A stretch of DNA of 64,000 bases from a virus, in IMG/VR virus record IMGVR_UViG_3300028837_001424, positions 48,592 through 112,591 of that record; one strand, given 5' to 3'. Under the pieces are notes generated by a model. It was not told where the DNA came from and ran no database searches. It worked only from the letters and a program-made list of their open reading frames with translations. Numbering within the stretch: the first letter of the stretch is position 1; the number at the start of each line of letters is the position of its first letter. Below are positions 32,209-41,863 of this stretch, in pieces. A program made the translations under genes and the position numbers.

Positions 32209-35200
32209 ATGTACTTAACTCCCAATCAACTTACGAGCGTGCGGAACAGGCCTCACCGAACGACTCTCTGGTTGGGCATCTATCAACCTGTCACCGTATT
32301 CTCTGCTCAGATTAATATGCCAGCCATTGCCAAGGGGGAGCGGGCCATTACTGTTACGTCACTAAGCGGCGCGCCAGCAAGCGTTGTGGATGGTATGACT
32401 GCGTATTTTGGCGTTAGTGCGGGCAATAAAAATCTAGGCAGAATCAGAGTTCGGGCGGCAACCGCGACTACAATTACCCTCGCAGAAAACTCTATCAATT
32501 GGTCAAATGGATGGTATCTAACCATTGTTCGGTACTTTGAACCCTGGACGGTTATGCCGCGAATCGTACTTGACGATGACAACGTGCCAATCTTTTATAA
32601 GGACTATGATATTCTTTACACGGATCAAAACCAACTATACGATCCTGTAGTTTGCCTGGGACCGCACCATGCAGGATTTATCGAGTCAGGTATTACTGGC
32701 ACTCATCAGGTATGGTACACGTCTAGTGGGAGCTATGATCCTACACCGGGCGGGGGAATAGATAGTTATGACTGGGCCTTTGAGGGCGGCAATCCTTCTG
32801 GATCTACATCGGCTGATCCTGGCTGGGTAACTTATACTGGTTGCGGGCATTTCACAACTTCGCTTGAAATCACCACGGATGATTCTAAGAGCTTTACAGG
32901 ATATAGGCACGTTCAGATACTAACAAAGCCAGAGAACGCCGTGCCAGGCTGCCTACCGATAGCTGGCTGGGGTTTAAAGAGCCTTGAGGGCGACCGTGAT
33001 GGTGGCGGCTACACGGCAGGGATTTGGGTGCGCCAACCGATCGATCTTGATAATATTGTTGATGGCTCTCTGTGTGTTATTTTCTCAGAGGATTGGGAAG
33101 GTACACAGGAAACCAAAGTCGGCGCAAATGCCGAGAATCGAGATCATACCCTGTTTGTCGGCTACATTGTAAAAGATAGCATAAGATATGATGCGGTTAC
33201 CAGTGTTGTTGAATTTGACGTAGAAAATGCTTTGCTTGTTATGGAAAATTCGTCTACCATTTTCACCGCTATTTTGGATGATAAAAGAACAGCAAGTACT
33301 TGGAACGAATTAAGAGACATGACAATGGATCGTGCCTTGGTTCATTTTTTACGCTGGCATTCAACCCTATTGAAAGTGTCTGATTTCTCTCCCACGGGCA
33401 ATACCAAGAACGTCAAGAGTCAAGTGTTTAGTGGTCAGAACATTTACGAAATATGCAACACGATGATGGAGAGTAGCTTATTGGCTCACATGGTGTCCGA
33501 TAGGCAGGGTAAAGTATGGACCGAGATTGATGCAAGTGTGATGCCTACGGGAAGTGCCCGCATGGCCACTGGTAGCTCGCGCCATGGCATCGGTCATATG
33601 CAAGACGTGATCAGTATGACTCGTCAAGATTGGCGCAACGAGATCTCCATTGAAAGAGAACCCGCTTGTGAATTAGCTTATTTAGAACTAGGCGGCATAG
33701 CCTATTCAGGAAATGTGACTGGTACGATTGATCCATTCCTTTCGGGAGCTCCGGGAGTAGCGCCAGATTATCATGGTGGCATTGAAAGATATAGTGGCCT
33801 TGTTATTGATGGACAAGCTGGACTAAATGAAATCACAGGATATTCTTGGGCAAGAAAAAATGCAGTTTATCCGATTGTAAGTATTCCACTCGCCGGCGAT
33901 TACCGATTCCTTGACATAGCGCCTCAACAAAGAGTTTTGCTTAATGTTGAAGAATCGGATACTTGGCGACGGATAAACTTTGTCGAAAAGTCGTTTATTC
34001 CTCAAGCAATAAGTTACGATTGGAGTGCGGATCATCAAGTATTGCTTATGGACATGGACTTGAGGGAGGAAACATATGGATACCTTGCCGATTCGGTGAT
34101 TATTCCAACAGATCCGCCTTGGGATGATCCAAGATTACCTATTTGGACGATTGATTTTCCTCCAATTATTCCGCCTGAACCTTGGGAACCTCCAATTACG
34201 CCACCAGAAGGTTCTGGCGGGCTAGTTTATGTAATGACTTCCAATAAATTGACTCGAACGCGAAACGGAAATGCACCTACAGGCATCATGGTCAATTGGG
34301 AGGACATTACCCCAAACTATGGAGATGACGGCATTACTGGAAGTATGTGGGGCTTCTGGCTTGATACTGCAGATCCAGAAAATTTTGGTTATCTACACAC
34401 AAGAGTAGGTGCCAGTGACGGTTATATTTATAGAATCAGTCAACTGAATAGCGCAACACCAGTTTATACTGAGATTCTAAATCCTGCTCAATGGGACGCT
34501 ATAATAGGTGCCCCTGACTATGGTGGCCAATTACGTGATTTTAGCCAATCGCCCGTAATGCCGAATGTTTGTTGGTTACTTGGCGACGACGATAGTGGCT
34601 CATGGAGATTGAGAATTGCATGGTCACCAGATTATGGTGTTAACTGGAATCTAGTAGCAACTGGCGAGCGCGACATAAGAGACGAGCGCAATTTGTGTAT
34701 TGATGCATCTGAGTGGTCATCCCCATCCGCATATCAAGGCTGGAATGCATATCGTTGGGGTCAAGATGGCCTTATGCGTACTCAGACGATGGGCGGAGTT
34801 TGGGTACAAACTAACGCGCCGAACTTTAATGAACTACATGATTTTGTTATACCATACGAAGATAATGCGGGAGATAACAAGCTCTATGTATCTAGCGAGT
34901 CAGGAGCAAATAAGGTTCTTTATTACGGTCTAACAATGTATCTTGGCGACTTGACTGTGATAACACCATCATATGATGGTTATAATTGGGGGCGAAAACG
35001 CAGTGGCCAGAGGAGCGGGAATTATAGAGGCCTTGGTGTCTGTCGACATGATTCTAATAAACTTGGATTCTGGCTACAAAGAGCAGTTGCCGAACCAGGA
35101 GATCATGCCGTCTCGGTATTTTTCCGTAGTACTACAGGCCCGTTTGGCCTTGTACCTCTATATTCAATAAATACTTTTATGTGCATCCAAGATTGGCACA

Positions 35201-35394
35201 AGAACAATGACAGTATTCTTTGGGCACTAGGCATGTTGTATAGCTCACAGCCTGGGAAGATTATACGAACACTTAATTTTGGCGATAAGTGGGACGATTT
35301 GACGCCAGCATGGGAGCGGGATATAGGAACAATAGGTGCGCCCGATAATCTAGGTTTTAATCCGATGTCGCTACAGATTTGTTGGACGGTATAA
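32209..35394 (+). CDS. Large tail tip / baseplate protein
   Basis: 1061 residues. The N-terminal two-thirds is beta-rich with hub-like features (LGIYQPVTVF, YDAVTSVVEFDVENALLVM, WNELRDMTMDRALVHFL). After a Pro-rich linker (PPIIPPEPWEPPITPPE, near 665) the C-terminal third has repeated Trp/Asp loops such as SPDYGVNWNLVATGERD, like BNR/beta-propeller sugar-binding repeats. It probably contacts the host surface. Confidence 0.65.
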   Translation: MYLTPNQLTSVRNRPHRTTLWLGIYQPVTVFSAQINMPAIAKGERAITVTSLSGAPASVVDGMTAYFGVSAGNKNLGRIRVRAATATTITLAENSINWSNGWYLTIVRYFEPWTVMPRIVLDDDNVPIFYKDYDILYTDQNQLYDPVVCLGPHHAGFIESGITGTHQVWYTSSGSYDPTPGGGIDSYDWAFEGGNPSGSTSADPGWVTYTGCGHFTTSLEITTDDSKSFTGYRHVQILTKPENAVPGCLPIAGWGLKSLEGDRDGGGYTAGIWVRQPIDLDNIVDGSLCVIFSEDWEGTQETKVGANAENRDHTLFVGYIVKDSIRYDAVTSVVEFDVENALLVMENSSTIFTAILDDKRTASTWNELRDMTMDRALVHFLRWHSTLLKVSDFSPTGNTKNVKSQVFSGQNIYEICNTMMESSLLAHMVSDRQGKVWTEIDASVMPTGSARMATGSSRHGIGHMQDVISMTRQDWRNEISIEREPACELAYLELGGIAYSGNVTGTIDPFLSGAPGVAPDYHGGIERYSGLVIDGQAGLNEITGYSWARKNAVYPIVSIPLAGDYRFLDIAPQQRVLLNVEESDTWRRINFVEKSFIPQAISYDWSADHQVLLMDMDLREETYGYLADSVIIPTDPPWDDPRLPIWTIDFPPIIPPEPWEPPITPPEGSGGLVYVMTSNKLTRTRNGNAPTGIMVNWEDITPNYGDDGITGSMWGFWLDTADPENFGYLHTRVGASDGYIYRISQLNSATPVYTEILNPAQWDAIIGAPDYGGQLRDFSQSPVMPNVCWLLGDDDSGSWRLRIAWSPDYGVNWNLVATGERDIRDERNLCIDASEWSSPSAYQGWNAYRWGQDGLMRTQTMGGVWVQTNAPNFNELHDFVIPYEDNAGDNKLYVSSESGANKVLYYGLTMYLGDLTVITPSYDGYNWGRKRSGQRSGNYRGLGVCRHDSNKLGFWLQRAVAEPGDHAVSVFFRSTTGPFGLVPLYSINTFMCIQDWHKNNDSILWALGMLYSSQPGKIIRTLNFGDKWDDLTPAWERDIGTIGAPDNLGFNPMSLQICWTV

Positions 35395-36848
35395 TGGGAA
35401 AAGGCAAAAAAAGACTAGAGGGCGCATTATCTAAGCTTATTGGAGATAAGGCCGACAAGCTTGAGTTGGTGCCGGCTAGCGTCGGTGCGTACATAAATGG
35501 TCGCAAGACGGTCCAGGTTGTCGATAAGCCCGATTATATTTGGGTTCGTGTTCGAGGTACTACAGAGCAGAGGACACAGGCATTTAATTCGCATCCATCA
35601 GGCGTTGGTCACCATTGGGATTTGCCAGTTCTAATCTATAAAGATCCTGCCTTTCCTCAAATCTGGAAGGTGTATGGCAGAGACATTGAGAGATACACTG
35701 ATTGGGAAGGTGTAGCATATCAAGTACCTCATGGAAGGAGTCATTCTTTTTTAGGCGGCTCTCAGAAGTGTGGTGATGATCCAGTGTGGGTTGCCCGCGA
35801 GCAAATCACGCCATTACAACCTCACCCGAAACCTACTGGCACATGTGCTATTGATATAAGTTCTGACTTCTATTATTTCGGTGGTCGTTATCATTGGTTT
35901 ACTGCAACTGGCACTATTGATCTTTGTGCTAGTTTTCTACCCACTGGTGGTCATCATGGCAAGTTTGTCACGGTTTATCTTGATGGTGATACAGGGAATC
36001 CTGCTTATCTTGAAGGACCTGAATTTGATCTTATTCTTGCTCCCACCGATCCTGGTATTTATATTTCTGTGCCAACTGACGAGCAGGGTGTACCAGTTGC
36101 AGCCTGTTTAATGACAACTGGAACCACATGGGTCGGATGGGGTGAACTATACGACTTAAGATTTATTCAATCACCAGTTGTTGCTACTGGTTCATATGTG
36201 TGGATTTACGACGAAGGTGCTATCCAGGGACGGGTGCATTCATTAAATTTCGAGGGTGACGGAATCGCAGCTATTGTTTCGGGTAGTTTTGTGCATATCG
36301 TTTATACGCCACCAGCAGCGTCTTTGGGCGCAACCATGCACTGGGACGATGGTTCGCCTCTTTGTACTGGTACAATTATTGATTGGGGTAATAATCTTGA
36401 TGTCTCTTGTAGTGGCACAGTGGTCCGTGTTGATGCATCGGGACTAGGAACCGAGGTTTTACTAAAAACGGCCCACAGTGATGCCGCTGATGCACATACG
36501 ACAGATAATACGTGGGAAGACATTGACAGTATGGTTGTATTGATTTCTCCAACACAATCCTGTGATATTAAATCTGATATTACGTTTGAATGTAGCCCCG
36601 CGTCTGTCAACTGGGAGCATTGGGCCATAAGGTTTGTACTTAATACTGGTACGTTTAGCGAAAATTGGGAGCGCGGCAAAGATGCTAATGCTGATCAAGA
36701 TTGGCTAAAGCTTTTCCATTGCCATACTGTATTTGAAAACGTGTCTGCAGGCACACATCAAGTAAAGGCGCAATGGTGGGACAGAGGCTCTAACATGGAC
36801 CTAACGTTTCAATCAAGACGATTAACGGTCACGACAATAGAAAGGTAA
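35394..36848 (+). CDS. Tail fibre or tip protein
   Basis: 484 residues from ATG 35394, overlapping the preceding stop (TAATG). Beta-rich, with LVPASVGAYINGRKTVQVVD, a VTVYLDGDTG strand pair, and a repeat-like IPL/VRVDASGLG segment that resembles phage fibre shafts. The order points to a fibre or tip accessory; no receptor domain can be named. Confidence 0.55.
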   Translation: MGKGKKRLEGALSKLIGDKADKLELVPASVGAYINGRKTVQVVDKPDYIWVRVRGTTEQRTQAFNSHPSGVGHHWDLPVLIYKDPAFPQIWKVYGRDIERYTDWEGVAYQVPHGRSHSFLGGSQKCGDDPVWVAREQITPLQPHPKPTGTCAIDISSDFYYFGGRYHWFTATGTIDLCASFLPTGGHHGKFVTVYLDGDTGNPAYLEGPEFDLILAPTDPGIYISVPTDEQGVPVAACLMTTGTTWVGWGELYDLRFIQSPVVATGSYVWIYDEGAIQGRVHSLNFEGDGIAAIVSGSFVHIVYTPPAASLGATMHWDDGSPLCTGTIIDWGNNLDVSCSGTVVRVDASGLGTEVLLKTAHSDAADAHTTDNTWEDIDSMVVLISPTQSCDIKSDITFECSPASVNWEHWAIRFVLNTGTFSENWERGKDANADQDWLKLFHCHTVFENVSAGTHQVKAQWWDRGSNMDLTFQSRRLTVTTIER

Positions 36849-36946
36849 TAGAATCAATTTATCCAAATTCTACGGTGCAAATTATCTTGCTAATTGTCGA
36901 TTGAAGGATTATTGTTTATAAGCACTTCGCTTTTGTGAGGTTCTAA

Positions 36947-37288
36947 ATGGCTGGGAACAAAAACAGTAAAAACAGCGGGCGTGTATCGACTCAGCAATTT
37001 CATGACGAGCAAATAAAAGCAACCGAGGCAATTGGTGACATTAGATTAGAGATGTCCGCGATGGAGCTACGCATTGTAGAGAAAATCAATAAGACAATAA
37101 CCGATGGAATCACGGCACAACTCGAATACCAGAAAGGGGCAGACGCCAAGTTCGCCGCCGACAAGGTTCGCATTGGCACACTAGAAGGTAATGTTGAAAA
37201 ACTAGAGAAGTGGGATAAACGAATAGGAGTCGTATCTGCAATTAGCACAATTATAGGTGGAATTCTTGGAATAGATAGACTTAGTTAA
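36947..37288 (+). CDS. Coiled-coil protein with C-terminal membrane segment (XhlA-like)
   Basis: 113 residues. A long heptad-rich helix (IGDIRLEMSAMELRIVEKIN, then VRIGTLEGNVEKLEKWDK) is followed by a hydrophobic end (IGVVSAISTIIGGILGI). This resembles XhlA/BhlA-type proteins that work with holins. The neighbouring holin-like gene supports a lysis role. Confidence 0.55.
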   Translation: MAGNKNSKNSGRVSTQQFHDEQIKATEAIGDIRLEMSAMELRIVEKINKTITDGITAQLEYQKGADAKFAADKVRIGTLEGNVEKLEKWDKRIGVVSAISTIIGGILGIDRLS

Positions 37289-37316
37289 TTGGGGAAGTGA
37301 GTAACAGGAGGATAAT

Positions 37317-37628
37317 ATGGATGCACCACTCTTTATAACCGCAACCGCTCTTGCCGCCTTTGTTGTGGAACTGGTGAAATACCTGATCCGCAACTTCATA
37401 CTGAAAGACCCTGAGTTTGACTTTGCACCGATTTTCTACGAGATCGGCGTCCCGCTTGTGGTTTTTCTTTCTGAGCTACTGCTAGGATTAGCAGAGCTTG
37501 GACCAATGCCCGAATTTAGCCTTGTGTTCTTTGCTCGTTGGTTCATCGGTGTAGTGATTGCGCTGGGAACTTACATGCTTACAATCAAGCCGCACAAGGT
37601 CTACCGCGCAAGTCTGCGAGATCAATAA
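37317..37628 (+). CDS. Holin-like membrane protein
   Basis: 103 residues with three hydrophobic spans (about 5-25, 42-62 and 72-92) and a charged C-terminus. ATG 37317 follows CAGGAGG. Size, spans and position next to the XhlA-like gene at the end of the late operon fit a holin. No endolysin is seen in the window. Confidence 0.6.
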   Translation: MDAPLFITATALAAFVVELVKYLIRNFILKDPEFDFAPIFYEIGVPLVVFLSELLLGLAELGPMPEFSLVFFARWFIGVVIALGTYMLTIKPHKVYRASLRDQ

Positions 37629-37659
37629 TCTCGCTTTCTCACTTCCCACCCCCCGCGAC

Positions 37660-37684
37660 AGCCGCCCTCATCGTGAGGGCGGCT
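37660..37684 (+). terminator. Late-operon terminator hairpin
   Basis: AGCCGCCCTCA (37660-37670) pairs perfectly with TGAGGGCGGCT (37674-37684) around a three-base loop. This very stable hairpin follows the holin-like gene. Only a short T-rich stretch follows. Confidence 0.7.
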
Positions 37685-37714
37685 TGGATTAAACAAATCT
37701 TCGCAAAATTGATG

Positions 37715-37720
37715 TATAAT
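37715..37720 (+). promoter_or_regulatory. Possible -10 element of a near-leaderless transcript
   Basis: TATAAT at 37715-37720 ends only ten bases before ATG 37731, which has no ribosome site. Transcription would start about four bases before the codon. No -35 match is seen at 17 bp. Confidence 0.4.
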
Positions 37721-37730
37721 ATTATATAAA

Positions 37731-38096
37731 ATGAAAAAGCTTATAAGTAGTGGATTAATTAGGTCTGGCAGTATACTACCATGGGTTTTTATGTACGAGG
37801 AAAATTTTGAGGATTGGTTTGTTAATAATCAATATAACAGAAGCTTTTTTGAGGACTTTGAGGACGATTGGTCTACCGACAACGCATTCGTGTCCTCCGT
37901 CTTTACTGAAGAGTTCGAGAGTTGGCCGTTGCCTGGCACATGGGTTGTGACATTCACTGATGTTTTCGAGAGTAATTGGTTCGTCGATAATGCGTATGGA
38001 GTATTGCTAGAAGAAGATTTTGAGTCAACTTGGTCCCTCGACAATGCGTTTGATACTCCAGTCATGACAGAGGATTTTGAAAATGGAGTTTGGTGA
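37731..38096 (+). CDS. Repeat protein with FEDxW/DNAF units
   Basis: 121 residues. After a hydrophobic start, about five repeats of roughly 20-23 residues follow, each with a FE..W segment and often DNAF or DNAY (EDFEDDWSTDNAF, DVFESNWFVDNAY, EDFESTWSLDNAF). The last unit, EDFENGVW, is the usual opening of a lectin-like domain, and the next gene continues that domain in another frame. Probably a virion surface or fibre protein. Confidence 0.55.
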   Translation: MKKLISSGLIRSGSILPWVFMYEENFEDWFVNNQYNRSFFEDFEDDWSTDNAFVSSVFTEEFESWPLPGTWVVTFTDVFESNWFVDNAYGVLLEEDFESTWSLDNAFDTPVMTEDFENGVW

Positions 38097-38641
38097 TGGC
38101 AAGGTCAGACTGGGATATTGGAGGTGATGGGGGTCAAGGCATTACTGATGTTGATGGGTCGAAGCGGTGCGAATTATCAGGCATAAAGTGGATGGCCTGG
38201 AATGGCGATTCGGAATTAACCGATGTAGAAATCATCGCAGATATTAGATTATATGGAACGAATGGCTATAATCAAGGCGGTCTATTTCTTAGGGCAGGCG
38301 AGGGAGTAGCACCTGGATCAGACCCGACGTGGAACTGCTATCGGTTTAGGCGTCAATATCAAAGCCACTGTTATCTAGATGTAATCGCAAACGGCGTTAA
38401 AACACAATTAGCATATGCAACGACTAGCTTTAACTATAACCAATGGGTGCGTACTAGGTTTAGAATTGATGGATGGCAAATTTCCGTAGATGAATATTTC
38501 GGAAGTGACTGGCAACAATTGATGTTGGTCGAGGACACGAGCCATCATCACCTTGACGGTTATGTGGGGCTTATTGGGACCAATACTAATTCTGTAGGCT
38601 CGATCTTATATGATGATATTGAGATATCGGAGAAAGCATAA
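38096..38641 (+). CDS. Concanavalin A-like lectin/glucanase-fold protein
   Basis: 181 residues from ATG 38096. SDWDIGGDGGQGITD, GGLFLRAGEG, YRFRRQYQ, WVRTRFRIDGWQISV and SILYDDIEIS follow the strand order of jelly-roll carbohydrate-binding domains. The usual first strand (EDFENGVW) is instead the end of the preceding gene, joined by TGATG. Natural coupling or a frame break are both possible. Confidence 0.6.
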   Translation: MARSDWDIGGDGGQGITDVDGSKRCELSGIKWMAWNGDSELTDVEIIADIRLYGTNGYNQGGLFLRAGEGVAPGSDPTWNCYRFRRQYQSHCYLDVIANGVKTQLAYATTSFNYNQWVRTRFRIDGWQISVDEYFGSDWQQLMLVEDTSHHHLDGYVGLIGTNTNSVGSILYDDIEISEKA

Positions 38642-38667
38642 TAAGAAATTAGTTAGAACTCGCCTCT

Positions 38668-40131
38668 CTAATATCGCCAACCAACGTCATCCCCATATTT
38701 ATCTTGTGCGTCAGCATTAATTTGTTCAAGATGATTCCTGGCTTCATAGCTCTTGCCATTGTAAATTGCCGTACCGTTATTGATGAGAATAGGTGTAACG
38801 GTGTGATAATCTTGATCATCAAAGTATTCAACAACGCCAACACATTGCTGCCAATTCTGTCTGGCCTTTTTACCAGGCACAACGCCATCTATTCTACAAA
38901 GACAACCCATTGACCATACGCCAACCGTCCTCGCCCCATTGCGCTCGTGTATGGTTTTTAATGCACATTCCACTCTATGGCTATGGCCAATGATGTGAGT
39001 TTCGTTGACATCGTTTATCATTGCCGAAACAGTGCCACCAGACTTTGCGCGCACGACTTGTCCGTGTTCACAAACAATATAATCGTTCAACCATACCTGC
39101 CCGTTAGGATAATCCTCTATCCATTCAACGTCGATGTCGTGTAGGGCCATAATACGAGGGATGCTCATAAGAGGCGGTAAATCAATCCCATCAACTGAAC
39201 GAAGCCCAAAAGCCTCCTTGAAATGCTTATTCAAAATATTTGGGATTCTTATTTCGTGATTACCCTGAATTAAGGCCGCACGGGCTTTAGGATCAGCTAG
39301 ACGGAATTGCACCATCCACCACTTGCCTTCAATAACGGCGGGTTGTGTCGTCCAGTAATAGTTTGGTGATCGAATAAATTTATCTGTCCAATCAGCTAGA
39401 TCCAACCAGTCGCCTAAGTAGATGTGTGCGTCAAAGTGATATGTCTGTGCAATCTGTAAAGCTATATCGAGCGCGCCTCTATCATGGAAAGGCGTGAGCT
39501 TTGCCGTGCGGAGCGATTTCGTAAAACCGAACTGTGCATCAGGGATTATGAGCGCACGCTTCATAAAAGCCGCCTCCTGGGGCTGAGGCTGCTCTAGCTG
39601 AGTGACCGTGATCTCGACTGGCGAAACAACTGGAAATAAAGGAATTGGCTTTTTTCGAACTAGCCACACCTTCACCTGGAACAATGGCTCAACAACAATT
39701 TCCTCACAACCTTTTGGACCAAACTTAGCACCAACCTCCCACTTATTAATTATGTGTCTTTGTACTTCCCAAATATCCAGGTCGATCTCGCAATATTCTA
39801 TGAGTTGTTCGAGCGATGTAATTCTATCGCTCTTTATAGATTCGACAATCATCATATTGTCTTTTTCTTCAAATTCGACCACGGCCATTTCCGGTACTTC
39901 TCTACGGCGCTCCCCCTCTGTTTCTGCTTGGCCATTTAAAACAGCAGACCACTTGCGCTCAATGGACCTGAGCGAGCGCCCTAATGCCTCTGCTATTTCT
40001 TTATTCATTAAGTTGGTGTGGAGCTTACAGTGCTCCAAGAATTTCCGCTCGTCTGGATGCCAGGGACCAGTAATGAAGCCGTCATCATCAATTCTGATGC
40101 GGCCCTCATATCTCATTCCTTTATATTCCAT
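38668..40131 (-). CDS. Metallophosphoesterase with N-terminal Myb/HTH-like domain
   Basis: 487 residues. Residues about 24-64 (WHPDERKFLEHC..., then KEIAEALGRSLRSIERKW) form a DNA-binding helical domain. From about 205 the calcineurin-type motifs appear in order: IPDAQFG, YLGDWLDLADW, LIQGNHEIRI, CEHGQVV and IIGHSHR. It could hydrolyse nucleotides or nucleic-acid ends. Its own promoter lies at 40173-40201. Confidence 0.8.
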   Translation of the reverse strand: MEYKGMRYEGRIRIDDDGFITGPWHPDERKFLEHCKLHTNLMNKEIAEALGRSLRSIERKWSAVLNGQAETEGERRREVPEMAVVEFEEKDNMMIVESIKSDRITSLEQLIEYCEIDLDIWEVQRHIINKWEVGAKFGPKGCEEIVVEPLFQVKVWLVRKKPIPLFPVVSPVEITVTQLEQPQPQEAAFMKRALIIPDAQFGFTKSLRTAKLTPFHDRGALDIALQIAQTYHFDAHIYLGDWLDLADWTDKFIRSPNYYWTTQPAVIEGKWWMVQFRLADPKARAALIQGNHEIRIPNILNKHFKEAFGLRSVDGIDLPPLMSIPRIMALHDIDVEWIEDYPNGQVWLNDYIVCEHGQVVRAKSGGTVSAMINDVNETHIIGHSHRVECALKTIHERNGARTVGVWSMGCLCRIDGVVPGKKARQNWQQCVGVVEYFDDQDYHTVTPILINNGTAIYNGKSYEARNHLEQINADAQDKYGDDVGWRY

Positions 40132-40172
40132 ATGGGGACTCCAAGTTATCGATTTCCCTTCTCACGATAAGC

Positions 40173-40201
40173 ATTATAGACTATTAGTATCTTTTTAGCA
40201 A
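40173..40201 (-). promoter_or_regulatory. Sigma-70 promoter for the metallophosphoesterase gene
   Basis: Minus strand: TTGCTA (40196-40201), 17 bp, TATAAT (40173-40178). The gene starts at 40131. Confidence 0.75.
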
Positions 40202-40220
40202 AACAGTTTGCACCTAAAGA

Positions 40221-40246
40221 AAACACCCCTTTTTCGGGGTTTTTTT
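40221..40246. terminator. Intrinsic terminator
   Basis: ACCCC/GGGGT (40225-40229 and 40236-40240) with A and T runs on either side can end transcription on both strands. It closes the minus-strand transcript of 40269-40916 before the next promoter. Confidence 0.75.
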
Positions 40247-40268
40247 CATGCCCTAGAACAAAATACCG

Positions 40269-40916
40269 TCAATCATGTTTTACTAGAACGGGCTTCCAGC
40301 CACGCTTCAAGTATCCATCAACCTGCTTGTCAGTTACGTTCTCGTCAACCACTACTTCAATGGCATCTGGTTTCCAAATCCTAAAAATACCAGGACTGAA
40401 CTCTGGTTCTCTTGTTGAGCCATCGTCTTGCTGAGGATATTCAGCGATCACTTTCCTATGGGCCAATAAGACAAACGTTTCTCCGATCTTGAAGTCGCGA
40501 GGTATCGAGTTGAGCCGGCGACTTATCCCCATTTCCTCGGCTTCAATTATGAAGTGACCAATTGTGGGATAAAACCTCTTGCCAATCCAGATCAAACCAG
40601 CCTTTAGATCTTGGCTATTATCGGTTGCCAAGAGGCCTCTACTGACAATTTGATTAATGACACAATGAGCACATTCGGCCAATGGGGCATAACAAGGAAC
40701 ATCTTTAAGGCAAGCCAAAATCAATCTTTCGGCATCGACCCATGTCCATCCTCTCGCGGGCTTGAAGCCAGTGCCACAACAAGGACAAACCTTGAGAGGA
40801 ATTGGCAGACGGCCACAACGAATTGGAGGCCCTCTACCCACCAGATATTTACCACCTATCTTTCGGTAGCCACAGCCTCGCTTTGATTCAACTGAGATTT
40901 TGACAGATGGATGCAT
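40269..40916 (-). CDS. Hypothetical phage protein with zinc-finger-like cysteines
   Basis: 215 residues. CPCCGTGFKPARGWTWVDAE and a later CAHCV pair could hold a metal, and IGHFIIEAEEMGISRRLNSIP looks conserved. A C-terminal KQVDGYLKRGWKPVLV segment follows. I recall such proteins from other phages but no function is known to me. It precedes the RNA ligase gene on a different transcript side. Confidence 0.6.
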   Translation of the reverse strand: MHPSVKISVESKRGCGYRKIGGKYLVGRGPPIRCGRLPIPLKVCPCCGTGFKPARGWTWVDAERLILACLKDVPCYAPLAECAHCVINQIVSRGLLATDNSQDLKAGLIWIGKRFYPTIGHFIIEAEEMGISRRLNSIPRDFKIGETFVLLAHRKVIAEYPQQDDGSTREPEFSPGIFRIWKPDAIEVVVDENVTDKQVDGYLKRGWKPVLVKHD

Positions 40917-40980
40917 TTACATCTCCTTATCCAATAGACCTGGCATGGCGGCATGTGGGGGAATTAGTTTGATTCATGTG

Positions 40981-41619
40981 TCACACTGCGAAGTCCTTAT
41001 GTTTTATTTTTGTAATTATCCTGCCCCCGCTTCTGTTGCGCAATTCCACCTGCGGGCGCATTACCAATCCTTCAGCAAGAAAATCTCCGAATGTCGATTT
41101 TAGACCATCGCTAACTAAGTCAATGCCAGTGCCTAATTCACCCGTACCCACGATAGGCACGACATCAATCCCTAAAACGCCCGCTATATCCTCTACGTTT
41201 TCTCTTTCAAGCCACACTTCGCCAATGCGAACATCGAACGCAATAAACGACACGCCATCAGGGATATAATTGACGCCGACCTTTTGTATTTTTGCGCCAT
41301 ATCCTTCCCCATAAATCGTCATGCTCGTTTCGGGATAAGCCGCCAGGAATTTTTCTTTAGGAAATATAGTTTGTAATTTAGAGAATAGGAATGTGGGCAT
41401 TTGCGCTCTCTCTGTTCTGCCCCCCAGTCTCACTTCCCCATCCTCGCAATCCCACATAACACGGATATTTGTGCCATCTATCTTCTCTGTGAATACCCAA
41501 GTATTACTCTTTAGATAATCGAACTCTTGCAGGGCGTATAGTCCCCATAGAAGAGTCTTATAGTTGTTCTCTGGATCACGCAGAAACACAGTCTTGATTT
41601 TCGGGTATTTGTCACTCAT
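40981..41619 (-). CDS. Rnl2-like RNA ligase
   Basis: Start ATG 41619; 212 residues. Motif I is EKIDGTN with the nucleotidyl lysine at 46; IYGEGYG is motif III, SFIAFDV motif IIIa, EGLVMRP motif IV and KIKHKDF motif V. All catalytic motifs of the ligase core are present, without the C-terminal domain of T4 Rnl2. It would seal RNA breaks and may counter host RNA cleavage (inference). Confidence 0.85.
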   Translation of the reverse strand: MSDKYPKIKTVFLRDPENNYKTLLWGLYALQEFDYLKSNTWVFTEKIDGTNIRVMWDCEDGEVRLGGRTERAQMPTFLFSKLQTIFPKEKFLAAYPETSMTIYGEGYGAKIQKVGVNYIPDGVSFIAFDVRIGEVWLERENVEDIAGVLGIDVVPIVGTGELGTGIDLVSDGLKSTFGDFLAEGLVMRPQVELRNRSGGRIITKIKHKDFAV

Positions 41620-41655
41620 CTCTCTCGCCTCAAAACGCAATATACTCGTGGCTCG

Positions 41656-41862
41656 TCACTCAAACTTTTCATGCCATTTATCATAAACGTCTCGACTAAC
41701 TTTCATAGTAGAAACGATGCGAATTTCGTCATCAAATTGATCTTGAAGTTCTATCATCCATTCCCACGGTTCCTGATCTATAAAACAGTTATCTAGTTTC
41801 CAGTCCGAGTTCGGTTTATTGTTCCGCCAAATATATGAGATGAAGTAGCAGTTATTATTCAT
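41656..41862 (-). CDS. Small hypothetical phage protein
   Basis: 68 residues from ATG 41862, whose AAGGAG site lies inside the end of the methyltransferase gene. It reads CYFISYIWRNN, then NCFIDQEPWEWM and a VSRDVYDKWHEKF end. This looks like a small phage family seen elsewhere; role unknown. Confidence 0.55.
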   Translation of the reverse strand: MNNNCYFISYIWRNNKPNSDWKLDNCFIDQEPWEWMIELQDQFDDEIRIVSTMKVSRDVYDKWHEKFE

Positions 41863-41863
41863 T

